Of a DNA stretch of 46,154 nucleotides, positions 7,876 through 16,335 are shown one piece after another. Below the pieces are notes generated by a model. That model was given only the letters and a program-made list of their open reading frames with translations, was not told where the DNA came from and made no database searches. The translations under genes and the position numbers were made by a program. Where the stretch lies: positions 1 to 46,154 of the forward strand of contig JAFUAA010000019.1 of the NCBI GenBank assembly GCA_017460915.1, in the 5' to 3' direction. The DNA comes from Bacteroidales bacterium. GTDB lineage: Bacteria > Bacteroidota > Bacteroidia > Bacteroidales > F082. The number at the start of each line of letters is the position of its first letter. Positions within the stretch are counted from its first letter, which is position 1.

Positions 7876-8517
7876 ATGCTCAAATTCGAATCCTTCATCT
7901 TCAACCCGTTTGCGGAAAACACTTACGTCGTTTATGACGACGATACCAAAGACTGCGTCATCATCGACCCAGGCTGCTCAACGCCAGGCGAGGAGAACGA
8001 ACTTTTTGGCTTCATCGATAGCCAAAGATTGAAACCATTGATGGTCATCAGCACCCATGGTCACATCGACCATATCCTCGGCAATGCAGCCGTCAAACGT
8101 CGCTATGGCATCAAGGTGGCGGCGCATCCCGATGTGCGCAACGACTACGAAAGCGTTCGTCAACAAGCCATGTTGTTCGGACTCAATACGGGTGCTGCTT
8201 GCGAGCTTCCCGACGTGGATTTGCAGGATGGCGAAAACATTAAAGTGGGCAACAGCACGCTGGAGGTCATCTGCACGCCTGGACATGCCCGAGGCAGCAT
8301 CAGCCTCTATGCCGAAATGGAGGGTTGGGTCTTCACGGGCGATGCGCTCTTTTGCCGCAGCATCGGGCGCACCGACCTCGCCGGCGGCGACTATGCCCAA
8401 CTGCGCGAAAGCATCAAAGGGCGACTATTCCGTTTGCCCGACGACACTGAGGTCTTTTCCGGCCACGGCGAAAGCACCACGGTTTTCGATGAACAACGGT
8501 ATAATATGTACTTGTAA
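7876..8517 (+). CDS. MBL-fold metallo-hydrolase (glyoxalase II-like)
   Basis: A 213-residue cytoplasmic hydrolase of the metallo-beta-lactamase fold. The zinc motif STHGHIDH, the second-shell TPGHARGS histidine, FTGDALF with the bridging Asp, and FSGHGEST near the end are all present, so both metal sites look intact. The size and layout match the YcbL/glyoxalase II-like subgroup that hydrolyses thioesters such as S-lactoylglutathione; the true substrate is not known. The last base of its stop codon begins the next gene (TAATG), so it is coupled to the TPR protein. Confidence 0.9.
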   Translation: MLKFESFIFNPFAENTYVVYDDDTKDCVIIDPGCSTPGEENELFGFIDSQRLKPLMVISTHGHIDHILGNAAVKRRYGIKVAAHPDVRNDYESVRQQAMLFGLNTGAACELPDVDLQDGENIKVGNSTLEVICTPGHARGSISLYAEMEGWVFTGDALFCRSIGRTDLAGGDYAQLRESIKGRLFRLPDDTEVFSGHGESTTVFDEQRYNMYL

Positions 8518-9926
8518 TGAGGCGGTTGTTTATCATATTGGTTTTTATTGTACTGTCGTTTTCTGTTTATGGTCGGCAGGCAGAGACGCGCAAAATAGAC
8601 AGCCTTCAAGAAGTGATGGCGAAGCAGGAGGGGATAGAGAAGGTTGAGACGATGATGGAGTATTCGCGAGCGCTGGCAGAGGTGTCGTTTGACGACTGTA
8701 TTCATTGGGGAGAAAAAGCAATTGTAGAGGCAACCCAATTGCAGAATGACGAATTGGTTGCCAAGGCTTTTTGGAAGATAGGACTTCGTTACCTTAACCA
8801 TTACGAGTTCGATTTGGCTTACGATAATTTTTGTCAGGCTATGGAAATCCTTGAAGGCAGGGGCGATTCTGAATTATTGATGGATGTGCTCAACTATAAA
8901 GGACGCGTTGAGTTGCTGATGGGCGAGATGGATGCTGCTCAATCTACATTTGATATGGATATGAAAGTGTCAGAGAATCTAGGCGATGAGGCGAATTGTG
9001 CTGACGTCATCAACAATTTGGCCTATATCTTTTTCAATCAGGATGATTTGGACAAATCGTTGGACTATTTTAAGGATGCACGTCATCGTTATATTCAATT
9101 AGGTGACACTTTATCTACAGCACAGTGCGATAATAATATCAGCAATATTTATGTTCAACGTCAGCAGTATGACCAAGCTCGTGCTGTTTTGGTGAAGGCA
9201 ATTCCTATATTTGCGCATTATGGTGACGAGGCTTCATTGGCTCATGCGTATCAGAATTTGGGAACGGTTTATGCTTCAGGTCATGTCGATTTGGATTCTG
9301 CTATGTATTACTTGCATAAATCTATTGTTTGTGCCGAAAATGTGGGCGACCAGCTTACTTTGATAGAAGACGAACTCGAATTGGCGGGTGTTCTCAAACT
9401 TTTGAATAGGGATGGCGAGGCAATAAGTTTGTTTCAATCGGCTTTGCATTCCTCTGAAGTTGTGGGCTATACAAGTGGTATGTTAGATGCATATAAGAAC
9501 CTAGGGATTTATTATAATGAGAAAGGCGACTTTACTACCTCGGCTATTTATTTAAGGAGGTGTATGGACTTGGCTAATGCAAAAGGCAATATTCTTTATG
9601 CCAATGTTGTCCGCCCATATTTGATAGCGGACTATGCTAGTTTAGGTCAACTGATGGATATGAAGAAGGAGCTGGGTTTGATGATAGATAACTATAAAGG
9701 CATCATCAATGAGAACAACGCATTGGACGAAGAACTGACCAAATTGAGGGAACATACAGAAGGATTGTTAGAACAATACGACTCCCAAAACCGGCAAATC
9801 GAAACGCTGCAAACCCAACGCGACCAGTACCGCCTCGCCTTATGTGGGCTGTTGGCCATCACGGTTTTCGTTTTGGCAGTGCTGATTGCCTATAAAATTG
9901 TTCGGAAAAATCGGGCTAAAATGTGA
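8517..9926 (+). CDS. Secreted/anchored tetratricopeptide-repeat protein
   Basis: A 469-residue protein with an N-terminal signal sequence (residues 1-19, ending SVYG). About seven TPR-like helix pairs (about 35-385) include motifs such as NLAYIFFNQDDLDKSLDYF and NLGIYYNEKGDFTTSA. A coiled coil (about 395-435) and one C-terminal transmembrane segment (about 440-460) with a short basic tail follow. The architecture matches the sensor half of Bacteroidetes TPR histidine kinases or regulators, but no kinase or DNA-binding domain follows. It overlaps the upstream MBL gene by one base. It probably acts as an envelope scaffold; partner unknown. Confidence 0.8.
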   Translation: MRRLFIILVFIVLSFSVYGRQAETRKIDSLQEVMAKQEGIEKVETMMEYSRALAEVSFDDCIHWGEKAIVEATQLQNDELVAKAFWKIGLRYLNHYEFDLAYDNFCQAMEILEGRGDSELLMDVLNYKGRVELLMGEMDAAQSTFDMDMKVSENLGDEANCADVINNLAYIFFNQDDLDKSLDYFKDARHRYIQLGDTLSTAQCDNNISNIYVQRQQYDQARAVLVKAIPIFAHYGDEASLAHAYQNLGTVYASGHVDLDSAMYYLHKSIVCAENVGDQLTLIEDELELAGVLKLLNRDGEAISLFQSALHSSEVVGYTSGMLDAYKNLGIYYNEKGDFTTSAIYLRRCMDLANAKGNILYANVVRPYLIADYASLGQLMDMKKELGLMIDNYKGIINENNALDEELTKLREHTEGLLEQYDSQNRQIETLQTQRDQYRLALCGLLAITVFVLAVLIAYKIVRKNRAKM

Positions 9927-9944
9927 AATCTTGAAATAAAACCC

Positions 9945-9952
9945 TACCTTTG
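9945..9952 (+). promoter_or_regulatory. TACCTTTG promoter box for rocD
   Basis: A TAnnTTTG match 56 nt upstream of the rocD ATG. The leader is A/C-rich with short CAACAAT repeats and no Shine-Dalgarno site. Confidence 0.55.
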
Positions 9953-10007
9953 CAACCCGATTGAATCAACAATTAAACAGTTAAACAATCAACAATCAAC
10001 AACAACC

Positions 10008-11240
10008 ATGATCGAGAAAATCACATCATCACAACAAGCTATGGACCTGGAAGCCAAGTACGGTGCCCATAACTATCACCCGTTGCCGGTCGTCCTTGCC
10101 AAGGGTAAGGGCGCCAAGGTGTGGGATGTCGAAGGCAAGGAGTATTTCGACTTCCTTTCGGCTTATTCCGCTGTCAACCAAGGCCACTGCCACCCCAAAA
10201 TCATCAAGGCCATGACCGACCAGGCCGAACGCCTCACGCTGAGCAGCCGCGCTTTCTATAACGACGCGCTGGGCGTTTGGGAAAAATATGTCACCGAATA
10301 CTTTGGCTACGACAAGGTGCTGCCCATGAACTCGGGCGCCGAAGCCGACGAAACGGGCCTGAAGCTGGCCCGCCGTTGGGGTGTCGTCAAGAAAGGTATC
10401 CCGAACGACAAGGTGAAGATCGTTTGCTGCGAAGGCAACTTCCACGGCCGCACCATCACCATCATCACGATGAGCAACGACCCCGAGTCGTATGCCAACT
10501 ACGGCCCCATGACGCCCGGTTTCATCCGCATTCCTTACAACGATGCCGACGCTTTGGAGAAAGTGCTCGAAGAACAGGGCAACGAAATCGCCGGTTTCCT
10601 CTTAGAACCCATCCAAGGCGAGGCTGGCGTTTATGTGCCGGACGAAGGTTATCTGAAGAAATGCTACGACATCTGCAAGAAGCACAACGTGCTCTTCATG
10701 GCCGACGAGGTGCAGTGCGGTATCGCCCGCACGGGTAAGATGCTGGCTTGCGACCATGAAGGCGTGCGCCCCGACATCCTCATCTTGGGCAAAGCCCTCG
10801 GTGGCGGTGTGGTGCCGGTTTCGTGCGTCTTGGCCGACGACGACATCATGCTGAACATCAAGCCTGGTGAGCACGGCTCCACTTTCGGTGGCAACCCGAT
10901 TGCCGCCAAGGTGTCCATCGCTGCCCTTGAGGTCATCAAGGAAGAGCATCTGATGGAGAACGCCGAGCGTCTGGGTAAGATTTTCCGCGAGGAAATCAGC
11001 AAGATTAAGAGCCCGATGATTGAGAAAGTGCGTGGTAAAGGTTTGCTCAACGCCGTGATCATCAAGCCTAAGGATGGCAAGGAAGCTTGGGATGTATGCC
11101 TCAAGATGCGCGACCTTGGCCTGCTGGCCAAGCCCACCCATCAGCACATCATCCGCTTCGCTCCGCCTTTGGTCATCACCGAGGCTGAGCTCCGCGAAGC
11201 CATCGAAATCATCAAGAAGGCGATTGCCTCCTTCGAATGA
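10008..11240 (+). CDS. rocD: Ornithine--oxo-acid aminotransferase
   Basis: A 410-residue class III PLP-dependent aminotransferase that converts ornithine and 2-oxoglutarate to glutamate-5-semialdehyde and glutamate. Recognisable parts are [15 protein letters not shown] (phosphate-binding loop), [36 protein letters not shown] and the Schiff-base lysine in [11 protein letters not shown], with [11 protein letters not shown] after it. Length and motifs match ornithine aminotransferase (RocD) rather than acetylornithine or GABA aminotransferases. It is monocistronic, between its own promoter and a strong terminator. Confidence 0.93.
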   Translation: MIEKITSSQQAMDLEAKYGAHNYHPLPVVLAKGKGAKVWDVEGKEYFDFLSAYSAVNQGHCHPKIIKAMTDQAERLTLSSRAFYNDALGVWEKYVTEYFGYDKVLPMNSGAEADETGLKLARRWGVVKKGIPNDKVKIVCCEGNFHGRTITIITMSNDPESYANYGPMTPGFIRIPYNDADALEKVLEEQGNEIAGFLLEPIQGEAGVYVPDEGYLKKCYDICKKHNVLFMADEVQCGIARTGKMLACDHEGVRPDILILGKALGGGVVPVSCVLADDDIMLNIKPGEHGSTFGGNPIAAKVSIAALEVIKEEHLMENAERLGKIFREEISKIKSPMIEKVRGKGLLNAVIIKPKDGKEAWDVCLKMRDLGLLAKPTHQHIIRFAPPLVITEAELREAIEIIKKAIASFE

Positions 11241-11242
11241 AC

Positions 11243-11272
11243 AAAAAAGCCTTCCGTCAGGAAGGCTTTTTT
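11243..11272 (+). terminator. Rho-independent terminator after rocD
   Basis: Stem AAAGCCTTCC / GGAAGGCTTT with a four-base GTCA loop, followed by a T run, immediately after the rocD stop. Confidence 0.9.
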
Positions 11273-11276
11273 GTTG

Positions 11277-11451
11277 AAAAACATGCGTCTGCGTCAATGC
11301 TCTGGTAGTGAATGTGATTTGTTATCGTGCCTTTGTGAAGCGTATAGGCGTAACGATGCGTTGATGTGCCTGCCTCGGCACCTACCAGTTGTGTGGACTT
11401 GCACCTCAGCCACGGAGCCGAGCATTCGCCCGCAGAACGCATGTATTGACA
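11277..11451. other. Intergenic stretch without a confident gene
   Basis: About 175 nt between the rocD terminator and the DIP1984 gene. On the reverse strand a frame (11442-11257) runs through it, but its last codons fall in the terminator hairpin and its composition (many H, S, T, C) is not convincing for a protein. Several short hairpins can be drawn, for example GTGCC...GGCAC on the reverse strand. It may be a decayed gene, a repeat or a structured RNA; I recognise none of these with confidence. Confidence 0.4.
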
Positions 11452-11901
11452 TTAAAGTGTTGTTGACCAGTTGGTTTCTTGAATAGTGTTGTCCACTTTG
11501 CGGAGTTCTTTGCTCAGTCGGTCAACCTCTTTTTGCAAGGCAGGCACATCCACCGCGCTCAAAATCTTGATTTCGGTGCGGACGGCGCGTTGGGCCAAAC
11601 GGCTGGCGTCGTTGATGAGGCCGTGGTAGGCCTCGATGCGCAGGTTGAGGCTGTCGCGACGGGACAAGAGTTCGGTCAAGGTGCGGCCTTCAACCATGGT
11701 GCGGCTGTTGACGAGGTTGATTTGTGCAATCAGTTGCTCCTGCTGGTCGATGCAACGGTTCAGTTCATCGAGCAGGGCGACGGGGTCTTCGGCAGTTTTC
11801 TCGCCTTCCTGCACGGTGGCGTTGACGGTCAGGCGCGAGCGCAATTGCGCGATGCGCTGACTCAAATCGGAACGTTCTTGTAATGCTTCTGCTAACTTCA
11901 T
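11452..11901 (-). CDS. DIP1984 family protein
   Basis: A 149-residue, all-alpha, coiled-coil protein beginning MKLAEALQERSDLSQRIAQL, which is characteristic of the DIP1984 (septicolysin-like) family. The body has two long charged helices and the conserved VEGRTLTELLSRRDSL and RTEIKILSAVDVPALQKEVDRLSKELR. It starts 3 nt after the dus stop, so it is the last gene of lnt-dus-DIP1984. The biochemical role is unknown. Confidence 0.85.
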   Translation of the reverse strand: MKLAEALQERSDLSQRIAQLRSRLTVNATVQEGEKTAEDPVALLDELNRCIDQQEQLIAQINLVNSRTMVEGRTLTELLSRRDSLNLRIEAYHGLINDASRLAQRAVRTEIKILSAVDVPALQKEVDRLSKELRKVDNTIQETNWSTTL

Positions 11902-11904
11902 GAT

Positions 11905-12987
11905 TTATAGGATTATATTATTGTTCTTGAAAATCTCTTCAACGGCATCCTCGTATTCTTTCAGCGCGTTAATCTTCTTGATTTTGCGCCAAACGGCTTG
12001 CGGCTCCTCGAAATCGTTCATCAGGTATGACCACAATTCCTTCATCCTGCCCAACACCTTCGGGCTGCCTCCTGCATGGCGCAGACGGTCCTCGTAAAGG
12101 TCGAGGACATAATTGTGCAGGCGTTCGTTTTTCTCCTGTAGGGACGCACCGCGTGCGTCCGCAACACCGTTTTTTATTTGTTCCGCCAAAAACGGATTCG
12201 CCAAAATGCCGCGCCCTAGCATGAATTGGTTGATGAGCGCAGGGGATTGCGGGTCTGCGCCCGCAATGACGTCTCGGGGTGACATTGTGCCTATGGGTGT
12301 CATTGCGGGCTTGACTCGCCATCTCACGAGCGACGATGATTCTATCACCCCCAGAATCCTCTCAAACTCGTCCACCGAAAAAATATCCCCATTATACACC
12401 AACGGCGCATTAATATAAGGTATTAATGCTGCAAACCGCTCCACGTCGGCTTCGCCTTTGTAGAGCTGCTTCCCGATGCGTGGGTGGATAATCAATTCGC
12501 TGAGCGGGAAACGGTTGAAAATCGGGATGATGGCCTCGATTTCATCGGGACTGCAATAGCCCAACCGGCATTTCACGCTGAATTTCATGTCGCCGATTTG
12601 ATCGAAAATCCTTTCAAACATCACCGACACCATGTCGGGATAGGGCAGGAGGCCGCAGCCGCGTTTCTTGTTGGCCACCCTCGGGAACGGACAGCCCATA
12701 TTGAGGTTGATTTCCTTGTAGCCCAGTTGTTCGCATTGCTTGGCGAAACGCAAAATCTCCTCCGCGTCGGTGCTGAGGATTTGGGGCGTAAGCGTCTTAA
12801 CGTCGTTGCAGCGTGGGTCGATTTCCTCGCCTTGCAGGTTCTTTGCGTTGCTTTCTTTGTGGATTCCCGTGAAGAAGGGCGTATAGAACTTGTCGATGCC
12901 GCCGAAATGCCGCTTGAAGACGTTGCGGAACGGCGCATCGGTGATGCCTTGGAAAGGACCCAAAGAAAGCTGCACGGTCGGGTTCAT
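11905..12987 (-). CDS. dus: tRNA-dihydrouridine synthase with two in-frame palindromic inserts
   Basis: A 360-residue FMN-dependent enzyme that reduces uridine in tRNA D-loops. Signature segments are GPFQGITDAPFRN at the N-terminus, NLNMGCPFPRVANKKRGCG with the catalytic Cys, SVKCRLGY, ELIIHPRIGKQLYKG and VYNGDIFS. The start at 12987 overlaps the lnt stop (ATGA); a longer in-frame start would run antiphase through lnt. Between FERILGVIES and QFMLGRG about 30 extra residues are encoded by a palindromic repeat (12246-12330). A second hairpin (12136-12166) encodes about 10 residues near NGVADARGAS. Both keep the frame and fall at likely surface loops. Confidence 0.9.
   Translation of the reverse strand: MNPTVQLSLGPFQGITDAPFRNVFKRHFGGIDKFYTPFFTGIHKESNAKNLQGEEIDPRCNDVKTLTPQILSTDAEEILRFAKQCEQLGYKEINLNMGCPFPRVANKKRGCGLLPYPDMVSVMFERIFDQIGDMKFSVKCRLGYCSPDEIEAIIPIFNRFPLSELIIHPRIGKQLYKGEADVERFAALIPYINAPLVYNGDIFSVDEFERILGVIESSSLVRWRVKPAMTPIGTMSPRDVIAGADPQSPALINQFMLGRGILANPFLAEQIKNGVADARGASLQEKNERLHNYVLDLYEDRLRHAGGSPKVLGRMKELWSYLMNDFEEPQAVWRKIKKINALKEYEDAVEEIFKNNNIIL
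12136..12166. repeat. Palindromic repeat inserted in frame in dus (short type)
   Basis: GGACGCAC (12142-12149) and GTGCGTCC (12153-12160) form a hairpin with a three-base loop, flanked by CTGTAG. It resembles the intergenic hairpin at 18930-18951 (also preceded by CTGTAGA on the reverse strand), which suggests one mobile family of GTAGnGACGC-type palindromes. Confidence 0.65.
12246..12330. repeat. Palindromic repeat inserted in frame in dus (long type)
   Basis: The arms CCCGCAATGAC (ending 12270) and GTCATTGCGGG (12299-12309) are perfect reverse complements. The homology extends outward (GCGGGTCTGCG... against ...CTTGACTCGC). The translated insert falls where Dus proteins have a short loop before the QFMLGRG motif. 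The GTCATTGCGGGCTTGAC core is of a type seen dispersed in several bacterial genomes. Confidence 0.75.
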
Positions 12988-14672
12988 GGCTTCTTTTTCT
13001 TGGTTTTCGGAGTCTCGGTGGTTTTCTTGCCTTTGCCCAATCCCAACAACGCCACGACGGAAAGGGTAATCAATTGGACGAAAGTGAGATAGACGGCGAT
13101 GCGGCCGAGGTAGTCGCCGTGCTTGGCGTAGAAGGTCACTTTCTTGTTGACTTTCAAGCTTTCGCGGATGGCGTCGGGCACCCAGTAGTGGGTTTGTTGC
13201 AGTACGTCGCCGCGCTGGTTGATGAAGCCCGAGCGACCCGTGTTGGCCGAGCGCGCCACGCAACGGCGGTTCTCGATGGCGCGCAGCTTCGAGAACTCGA
13301 AATGCTGGCGATAGCCGGGCGTGTGTCCCCACCAGCCGTCGTTGGTGATGACGAAAAGCAGGTCGGCGCCTTTCTTGCAGAAGGTGCTGACGTATTCGCC
13401 GAAAGCCGATTCGTAGCAGATGGCTGCACCGATCTTGTGGTCGCCGAAACTCATCACTTTGGCTTCGGCATCAGTCTTCAAGGTGCCGCGTGCGATGCCC
13501 ATCGTGATGCTGTAGTTCTTCAGGAAGCCCATCCACTCGGGGATGGCCTCCACGCCGGGCGTAAGCTGTGACTTGTTGCGGTGCTGCAAACTAATCGTGT
13601 CGATGAGCAGGGCCGAGTTGTGGCAGTAATAATAATGCCCGTCGCCAATAGGCCGCGCTGGGAAGTCGTCCTCCATGCCTTGGGGCACAAATTCGTAGGT
13701 GGTGCCGCCGATGATGAAGGCCGTTTGCGGAACGCGTTGGATGCAATCGTGGAGTTGTTGCAAAGCCCTCACCTTGTCGGTCTCATGCAGCCAAATGCCT
13801 TCTTGGATGGCCGATTCCGAACTGACGATGAAGCGCGTCTTGGGCGTCACCAACGGCAGCGAAAGGTTGATGTTGTTCTGGATCACTTGGTCGTAGAACT
13901 GCTTGTCGAACTGCTCGTTCCAGGGGTCGCAGTTTTGCTGGACGACGACGACTTCCGTGTCCTCGCCTTGCTCTTCGTAATGGTTGTAAACCCTTTTGCT
14001 GACCAGGATGGGCACCAAGAGGATAATCAATTCCAAGCCGATGCTGAGCATCAAAGGCTTGGTTTCTTTCGTTTTGAAATATTGCAGAATGTTGGCAACC
14101 AGAATGTTGACAAGCAGAATCCATAACGTTCCCCCAGCCATGCCTGTCAGTTCGTACCACTGCACCCAACTTACCGTAGAGGAGAACACGTTGCCCAAGT
14201 TGAGCCACGGCCACTTGGCGGCCCAATGGTAGGTGAGCAGCTCGAAGGCCATCCAGTAGGGGATGAGGAAGAGGTTGCCCCACGGTTTGTTGTAGACACG
14301 CTTCTTGGTGATGTGGAAAAACCAAAACACGGTAGCCATGAAGAGCGCGTTCAGTATCCATGCTGCAGTGGCGGCTGGCGTGGCGTTCCAAATCCACCAT
14401 GTGGTGGCCACGTTCCAGACGAGGAAGGCGAGGAACGAAAGCCAGAACAGCTTGCCGCTTCCGTCTTTCGCGATGCGGTCTTCCATCATCAGCAGGGGGA
14501 CTAACCCGACGAAAACCAGCGGCGCGATGCCCCATGTGGGCCATGCCGCCGTGAGCAAAGCTCCGGTGAGGACGGACAATAAGAGGTTGCGAATCTTGGG
14601 GCTATTGGCGGCTCTTGTGCTTCCCGACGCGTTGCGCTGTGCTTTTCCTTCTCCTTTTTTTGATTTATTCAT
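12984..14672 (-). CDS. lnt: Apolipoprotein N-acyltransferase
   Basis: A 562-residue inner-membrane enzyme that adds the third acyl chain to lipoproteins. Residues of about 25-215 hold six or seven hydrophobic segments, followed by a nitrilase-type domain (about 220-500). The catalytic Cys is in GAAICYESAFGE, with the conserved NDGWWGHTPG, HFEFSKLRAIENRR and ARSANTGRSGFI, and a last transmembrane segment near the end. The N-terminus is unusually basic. First gene of lnt-dus-DIP1984, with its stop overlapping the dus start. Confidence 0.93.
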   Translation of the reverse strand: MNKSKKGEGKAQRNASGSTRAANSPKIRNLLLSVLTGALLTAAWPTWGIAPLVFVGLVPLLMMEDRIAKDGSGKLFWLSFLAFLVWNVATTWWIWNATPAATAAWILNALFMATVFWFFHITKKRVYNKPWGNLFLIPYWMAFELLTYHWAAKWPWLNLGNVFSSTVSWVQWYELTGMAGGTLWILLVNILVANILQYFKTKETKPLMLSIGLELIILLVPILVSKRVYNHYEEQGEDTEVVVVQQNCDPWNEQFDKQFYDQVIQNNINLSLPLVTPKTRFIVSSESAIQEGIWLHETDKVRALQQLHDCIQRVPQTAFIIGGTTYEFVPQGMEDDFPARPIGDGHYYYCHNSALLIDTISLQHRNKSQLTPGVEAIPEWMGFLKNYSITMGIARGTLKTDAEAKVMSFGDHKIGAAICYESAFGEYVSTFCKKGADLLFVITNDGWWGHTPGYRQHFEFSKLRAIENRRCVARSANTGRSGFINQRGDVLQQTHYWVPDAIRESLKVNKKVTFYAKHGDYLGRIAVYLTFVQLITLSVVALLGLGKGKKTTETPKTKKKKP

Positions 14673-14694
14673 TGCAATTTTCTGAAATTTCGTG

Positions 14695-14702
14695 CAAAGG
14701 TA
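14695..14702 (-). promoter_or_regulatory. TACCTTTG promoter box for lnt
   Basis: The reverse strand reads TACCTTTG 22 nt before the lnt start. It is divergent from the box at 14716-14723, only 13 nt away. Confidence 0.6.
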
Positions 14703-14715
14703 CAGTTTTTTACCC

Positions 14716-14723
14716 TATCTTTG
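14716..14723 (+). promoter_or_regulatory. TATCTTTG promoter box for the HprK-S24-PqqD-nucleotidyltransferase operon
   Basis: A TAnnTTTG match 18 nt before the ATG at 14742. It is the only clear promoter ahead of the four-gene operon. Confidence 0.6.
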
Positions 14724-14741
14724 CCACAAATTTTTTGACCA

Positions 14742-15611
14742 ATGAAGAAGATATATCAAGTGGCAGGTCACAGGTTTTCGGTTGTCATGCCCGACAGCCA
14801 TTTGGCGTGGGGCGAAATGACCCCTTATGAGCCTTTTTTGGTGGAGAACGACAACGACTTGGCTTTTTCGATCGAGATGGTCGATGCGTTGCCCGATACA
14901 TCCGGGAAGCACAAGATCACTGTGAGCTGCGAAGCTCCCGATGCCCCTCGTATCGTGCTGTATGACTGGAATGGGATTTGGTTGATGGAAATCGCTCCAA
15001 CCTCCGAGGCGCCAATGCGGGTTTGTCTTCTTGTCGATAAGGCATTCAAGAAGGCTCAATTCCGCGTGCTCGGTAGTCTCAGGTTTTCCATTGGCACGGT
15101 GATGATGTTGATGTTCGCTTTCAGTACGGCCCAAAAGAGCACCTTGCTGATGCATTCTTCAGTCACGGTCAAAGATGGGAAAGGCTATCTTTTCCTTGGC
15201 AAAAGCGGTACGGGCAAGAGCACGCATAGCCGGCTGTGGATCGGGAATATACCAGGATGCGAATTGCTTAACGACGACAACCCGGTGTTGCGCGTGATGG
15301 ATGACGGCGAGGTGCGCGTCTATGGCTCTCCGTGGAGCGGCAAGACGCCGTGTTACCGCAATCTGGACTATCCCGTGGGTGCCATCGTTAATCTGAAACA
15401 GGCCAAGGCGAACACAATCCGCCAACTCTCCCTCGTTGAGGCTTACGCGGCGATGTATGTGTCCTTCTCTGGCTATCGGTTTATCAAGGAAATGGCTGAC
15501 GGGCTACATGCCACTAATGAGAGAATTGTCACCAGCGTGCCTTGCTTTGGCCTCGACTGCTTGCCCAATGCCGAAGCCGCTTGGCTGTGCTATAACAACG
15601 TTTCGAAATGA
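14742..15611 (+). CDS. HPr kinase/phosphorylase-like protein of a candidate peptide-modification operon
   Basis: A 289-residue protein whose C-terminal half (about 135-285) resembles the HprK P-loop kinase domain. The Walker A is FLGKSGTGKSTHSRLW (about residues 150-165), followed by LLNDDNPVL and VYGSPWSGKTPCY, and a helical tail. The N-terminal half is a beta-rich domain with no match I recognise. HprK-like kinases of this kind occur in lasso-peptide and PqqD-containing clusters; in the paeninodin system one phosphorylates the precursor peptide. True HPr-Ser kinases would sit near sugar-transport genes, which are absent. Its stop overlaps the next start (ATGA). The substrate is inferred. 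Confidence 0.8.
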   Translation: MKKIYQVAGHRFSVVMPDSHLAWGEMTPYEPFLVENDNDLAFSIEMVDALPDTSGKHKITVSCEAPDAPRIVLYDWNGIWLMEIAPTSEAPMRVCLLVDKAFKKAQFRVLGSLRFSIGTVMMLMFAFSTAQKSTLLMHSSVTVKDGKGYLFLGKSGTGKSTHSRLWIGNIPGCELLNDDNPVLRVMDDGEVRVYGSPWSGKTPCYRNLDYPVGAIVNLKQAKANTIRQLSLVEAYAAMYVSFSGYRFIKEMADGLHATNERIVTSVPCFGLDCLPNAEAAWLCYNNVSK

Positions 15612-16051
15612 TGGAAGAATTGATGAACTCCGAAATTGTGCAACACCTGCTCGAGGGTAGAACCATCCAGCTTTCTCCTCAAGGCAACAGTATGTTTCCC
15701 TTTATCCATGGTGGAAAGGACAAGGTGTTGGTCCAACGCAAAGACAAGATAAGACTGGGCAACATCGTGTTGGCATTCCACCAAGGCAAATGGATCTTGC
15801 ACCGCGTCTATGACAAGGATGCCCGACGTATCACCTTGATGGGTGATGGCAACACGAATGGCGTCGAACTGGTGAAAGAAGGCGATATCTATGGAACCGT
15901 GATCGCCATCATTTCTCCTTCCGGACGCTCTCGCAAGCCCCGCAAGGCCTTGTTTTGGAGAAACACGCTTGCCGATAGGAAAATCTTGCTGAAAATCGTC
16001 AGAAAATGGAACAAATTGTTTCGCAAACAACACAATGATAATACCTTATGA
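15608..16051 (+). CDS. S24/S26-type serine peptidase (signal-peptidase-like)
   Basis: A 147-residue protein with the S26 active-site box GNSMFPFIHGGKDKV, giving nucleophile Ser about residue 28. After it come IVLAFHQGKWILHRVY, with a His-Arg pair typical of the Ser-His dyad (SipW/Sec11-like) branch, and LMGDGNTNGVE, matching the GDN box. No N-terminal membrane anchor is visible, so it is probably cytoplasmic; a basic tail could touch membrane or RNA. It overlaps both neighbours by ATGA. In this operon it may remove a leader peptide; that is inference. Confidence 0.8.
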   Translation: MMEELMNSEIVQHLLEGRTIQLSPQGNSMFPFIHGGKDKVLVQRKDKIRLGNIVLAFHQGKWILHRVYDKDARRITLMGDGNTNGVELVKEGDIYGTVIAIISPSGRSRKPRKALFWRNTLADRKILLKIVRKWNKLFRKQHNDNTL

Positions 16052-16320
16052 GAACGAAAAAAGGATTCAACCTGCGCACCTTGGGCAACGAGTTTGTCCT
16101 GACCGCCGAAGGTCTCGAGGTCTCTGATGTCAATAAAATGGTCTCCATGAACGCATCGGCCGCTTTCTTGTGGAAAGAAGTGGAAGGCAAGGATTTCGAT
16201 GCCGAAACATTAACCGGCCTTTTGTTGGGCGAATACGATATCGACCGCGAAGTTGCCGAAAAAGATGCTGCCCGCCTTGTCCGAACCTGGAAGGAGGCCA
16301 ACATCGTTGAGGATTATTAA
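16048..16320 (+). CDS. PqqD family peptide-binding protein (RRE)
   Basis: A 90-residue protein of the PqqD fold: a beta-hairpin (FNLRTLGNEFVLTAEG), the conserved MVSMNASAAFLWKEVEGK (N, AAxLW) and three helices ending VRTWKEANIVEDY. PqqD-like domains are RiPP recognition elements that hold a leader peptide and present it to a modifying enzyme. It sits between the S24 peptidase (ATGA overlap) and the nucleotidyltransferase (15-nt gap). Its presence is the strongest sign that the operon works on a ribosomal peptide. Confidence 0.88.
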   Translation: MRTKKGFNLRTLGNEFVLTAEGLEVSDVNKMVSMNASAAFLWKEVEGKDFDAETLTGLLLGEYDIDREVAEKDAARLVRTWKEANIVEDY

Positions 16321-16335
16321 TTAATAAGGTGTTCG

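Noticed and set aside
10602-11297. A 231-codon reverse-strand frame opposite rocD
   Set aside because: Antisense shadow; starts in the rocD terminator and has no family features.
11277-11451. Fragment of a group II intron, suggested by a GTGCAAGTCC string on the reverse strand
   Set aside because: No domain V-like hairpin or reverse-transcriptase sequence can be found, so one short string is not enough.
12988-13332. A longer N-terminus for dus, starting at 13332
   Set aside because: The extension is Arg/His-rich, antiphase to lnt, and the family N-terminus (GPFQGITDAPF) begins right after the ATG at 12987.
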